Part shown: in pieces, positions 6,301 to 7,155 of the stretch | How the letters are laid out: each line of letters begins with the position of its first letter | How positions within the stretch are numbered: the first letter of the stretch is position 1 | Program-made: the position numbers and the translations under genes | Source: Candidatus Pacearchaeota archaeon UBA284 | GTDB lineage: Archaea; Nanobdellota; Nanobdellia; Pacearchaeales; UBA284 | Direction of reading: 5' to 3' | Length of the DNA: 7,155 nucleotides | Assembly: GCA_002499185.1 (NCBI GenBank) | Contig: DAKN01000103.1 | Coordinates: 8,714 to 15,868, forward strand | Notes under the pieces: generated by a model | Told to the model about the DNA's origin: nothing | The model's input: the letters and a program-made list of their open reading frames with translations, nothing else | The model's database searches: none

Positions 6301-7153
6301 CAATAATACAAGAGTTAATCTAAATTCAGGACAATGCACACTATCTCAGATAGGAAATATTGTAGATATTTCGGGATTTACAATTACGGGACGAATGGCT
6401 GGGGTAACTACGATAACAACTACATGCACAATTACTCAGCAAGGACAATCATTTACACTAATAGATACTGCAACAATTGAAGTAGTTTCTGGAATAATCA
6501 GCTGTACTTGCCCCAATGGTGTACAATGCGGAACTTGTGGAACAAATCCTGTTGGATTTTGTACAAATGCTGGTACGTGGCAAGCATGTGCACAGAATCA
6601 ATATTGCGACTCATTACAAAATGGATGTGCTGATTTTCCTCCCCAATCAACTTGTTTAAACTATCAAAATGCTATTATTTGTTCAAATAGTTACTGTTTT
6701 TGGAATGGTACTGGAAGCACTATCGGAACATTTTGTAATCAATGTAATTTTCCAACAAAACCTTCACAATGTTCAGATTATAAAAATGGAACAGCATGTT
6801 CAACTGATGCATGTCGTGTTGGAATAGCATTAGGAACAATCGCAGGAGCCGATTGTTCAAATGGACAATGTGTTTGTATCTGGCAAAATGGTAATTGTAA
6901 TTTGCAATTACCAACAGGTCCCGGGCAAACATGCACATATACATCAACAAATATTGGAGAATGTGGAATCGCGTGTCCTCCTGGACAAAGAAAAATAGAA
7001 TATATTTCATCACAACCTGAATGCAATAGGGCAGAATGTGTTGCTTGTGCTGGCGGAGGAACAAAACCTCTTCCAGGTTTTGACTTTAAAAATTTAATAT
7101 TTGTATTATTGCTGATAGCAGGTTATTATGCTTATACTATTAAGAAGAAATAA
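3323..7153 (+). CDS. Giant modular surface protein: cysteine-rich ends, EF-hand-like loop, Ig-like domains, C-terminal anchor
   Basis: The 1276-residue protein begins with a signal peptide (1 to about 31, MKNKK then a long hydrophobic run ending TASA). Residues 34-286 form a cysteine-rich region with four C-R-N-x2-C-x5-C-x-C repeats. FDGKDNDGDGKID (288-300), framed by C287 and C306, is an EF-hand/thrombospondin-type calcium loop. Residues 308-480 look like a beta-sandwich (CARDB-like) followed by a short cysteine patch (to 519). Ig-like beta domains follow at about 519-665, 668-757, 760-855, 860-965 and 968-1055; the later ones resemble Big_2 domains. No cysteine occurs between C628 and C1005. 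A second cysteine-rich region (1062-1245) precedes PLPGFDF, a hydrophobic helix (1257-1273) and KKK. About 30 N-x-S/T sequons suggest N-glycosylation. ATG 3323 is preferred over the in-frame TTG at 3308, because the signal peptide starts there and it follows the previous stop by one base. No clear Shine-Dalgarno is present, so coupling is likely. It is probably an envelope or adhesion protein; the partner is unknown. Confidence 0.85.
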   Translation: MKNKKLIFGASALFIILIIIPLLNIPTASAGISCNGICTYNMNSCNTGLSCIKQNPDCIGFCTYVCRNASCPTDLDCICPTCNQTCSSNVDCGNNEVCFDYSFQTTSCGSGCGGWFGSSCPSGMTCVGASTLTNSGKCRNTNCQSETDCICSVCRNSLCPNDEDCICSFGCNASCYSDSQCISGFKCYGAVPNSGIAGNCRNPDCSIYDNCDCFRCQNDSNCNDNNANTRDLCQSCFSCSFWGSVSGTYCYFPSIESDPGCYPNFYTPTAINSTCYHFPRTAERNNCFDGKDNDGDGKIDYKDEDCVNMQLKTMYVNKVENSPLYINITYQNLGNSSIIITNNYVQNYHAYLLIPLNQINSQNCPNYGFGASGWPMCSFNYSLNKCVCPLIPISGTEYQIYHPNFEINRIFNISIKNRVTSEILYLEGDYQIRALYGVCTSATKVQYSGIGDVWDNCILKESRDIDFSLQRNCYYINGQNYCCGVNDTVCPADFEDFEGNPINCGEIEDPNCYVAPIPCRITSASITPNCDTDGVCNASVDKINMSITVEDITRCSNVINGGKMEFTVSSQTAPDAALSSNNERMQPDLSFDSFQTGTCSLAFNNTSIITRSGNIFNATWTVQIPAGCYGKTVRATNAKLYNSSNILIASTNSVSGSFTFAQQIIAPFVSLYIEPGENISMNRGTFVTYKISGIKIDGTMQEITSLANYNFLAGGGNFTQSPKNNITAKTNAELRRYELNISYLNLYKIVNITILNQDANVLSSIILEPTFKNLYPGQNQLYSVKAYYSNAPNNGIDKTTSSKFNSSDENIAYKSILENNFTAKNIGTAIIRANYTEGTGSSAITRYTQAYFNVQMPQETQLQFIRSYLNGPDYLIKNTQDFYYHWAVFNYTSIPGGYLFEVDKTADITTTFLSNETSKATFVTPKNKINAINIGIVNISSNYTFNSVKRGASKNLRIIDSNIAIPRNIILTPKTSRIAQQGTQVYSVILNYTNNTRVNLNSGQCTLSQIGNIVDISGFTITGRMAGVTTITTTCTITQQGQSFTLIDTATIEVVSGIISCTCPNGVQCGTCGTNPVGFCTNAGTWQACAQNQYCDSLQNGCADFPPQSTCLNYQNAIICSNSYCFWNGTGSTIGTFCNQCNFPTKPSQCSDYKNGTACSTDACRVGIALGTIAGADCSNGQCVCIWQNGNCNLQLPTGPGQTCTYTSTNIGECGIACPPGQRKIEYISSQPECNRAECVACAGGGTKPLPGFDFKNLIFVLLLIAGYYAYTIKKK
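3518..3961 (+). repeat. Four C-R-N-x2-C-x5-C-x-C protein repeats
   Basis: Four 14-codon units share constant cysteine spacing: CRNASCPTDLDCIC (3518-3559), CRNTNCQSETDCIC (3734-3775), CRNSLCPNDEDCIC (3782-3823) and CRNPDCSIYDNCDC (3920-3961). The second and fourth are each preceded by a related segment of the type C-x-G-A, then NSG, then (K/N)C. This suggests that a larger module was duplicated. The DNA copies are diverged, so this is an old protein repeat and not a recent tandem array. Confidence 0.85.
6653..6814 (+). repeat. Two C-x2-Y-x-N-x3-C-x4-C modules near the C-terminus
   Basis: CLNYQNAIICSNSYC (6653-6697) and CSDYKNGTACSTDAC (6770-6814) have identical cysteine, tyrosine and asparagine spacing, 117 bp (39 codons) apart. 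They are a duplicated cysteine module just outside the membrane anchor of the large surface protein. The DNA has diverged. Confidence 0.75.
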
Positions 7154-7155
7154 AT

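Noticed and set aside
6720..7064. Two minus-strand open frames opposite the end of the large surface gene
   Set aside because: They are open only because the coding strand is AT-rich and repetitive in codon use. They have odd compositions and no promoter or ribosome site.

Overview
The window is AT-rich (roughly 30% GC by eye) and all six genes read on the + strand. It looks like a DPANN-type archaeon, possibly of the Woesearchaeota/Pacearchaeota kind. The pointers are a diphthamide-synthesis gene (dph5, confined to archaea and eukaryotes), archaeal TATA-box promoters with one apparently leaderless gene, a MNT/HEPN toxin-antitoxin pair, and very large cysteine-rich surface proteins. The lineage is inferred from gene content and style; no marker gene in the window settles it.

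Layout. (1) 1-254: the 3' end of a TatD-family metal-dependent hydrolase. (2) 292-576: a small three-helix membrane protein with its own Shine-Dalgarno, probably co-transcribed with tatD. (3) 577-645: promoter region. (4) 646-1389: dph5 (diphthine synthase), apparently leaderless. (5) 1390-1451: a compact promoter/operator region with two tandem ATAACC-N8-GGTTAT palindromes at a 21-bp pitch. (6) 1452-2359: the MNT antitoxin (GSX10DXD) and HEPN/HepT toxin (RX4HXY), overlapping by 13 nt. (7) 2360-2451: promoter and leader. (8) 2452-3321: a secreted cysteine-rich protein with an exact 45-bp internal repeat. (9) 3323-7153: a 1276-residue surface protein with a signal peptide, an N-terminal cysteine-repeat region, an EF-hand-like calcium loop, several Ig-like beta-sandwich domains, a C-terminal cysteine-rich region and a C-terminal membrane anchor of PGF-TM-basic form.

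How the genes work together. The housekeeping part (tatD, small membrane protein, dph5) is functionally unrelated to the rest. The MNT/HEPN pair is a self-contained module whose operator-like repeats suggest autoregulation. The two secreted proteins sit one base apart and share cysteine-rich repeat styles. They form an envelope or adhesion gene pair: one apparently soluble, the other membrane-anchored, probably heavily disulfide-bonded and N-glycosylated. The most interesting parts are the tandem palindromes over the toxin-antitoxin start, the N-terminal helical extension of the antitoxin, and the modular surface protein with its sortase-like C-terminus.
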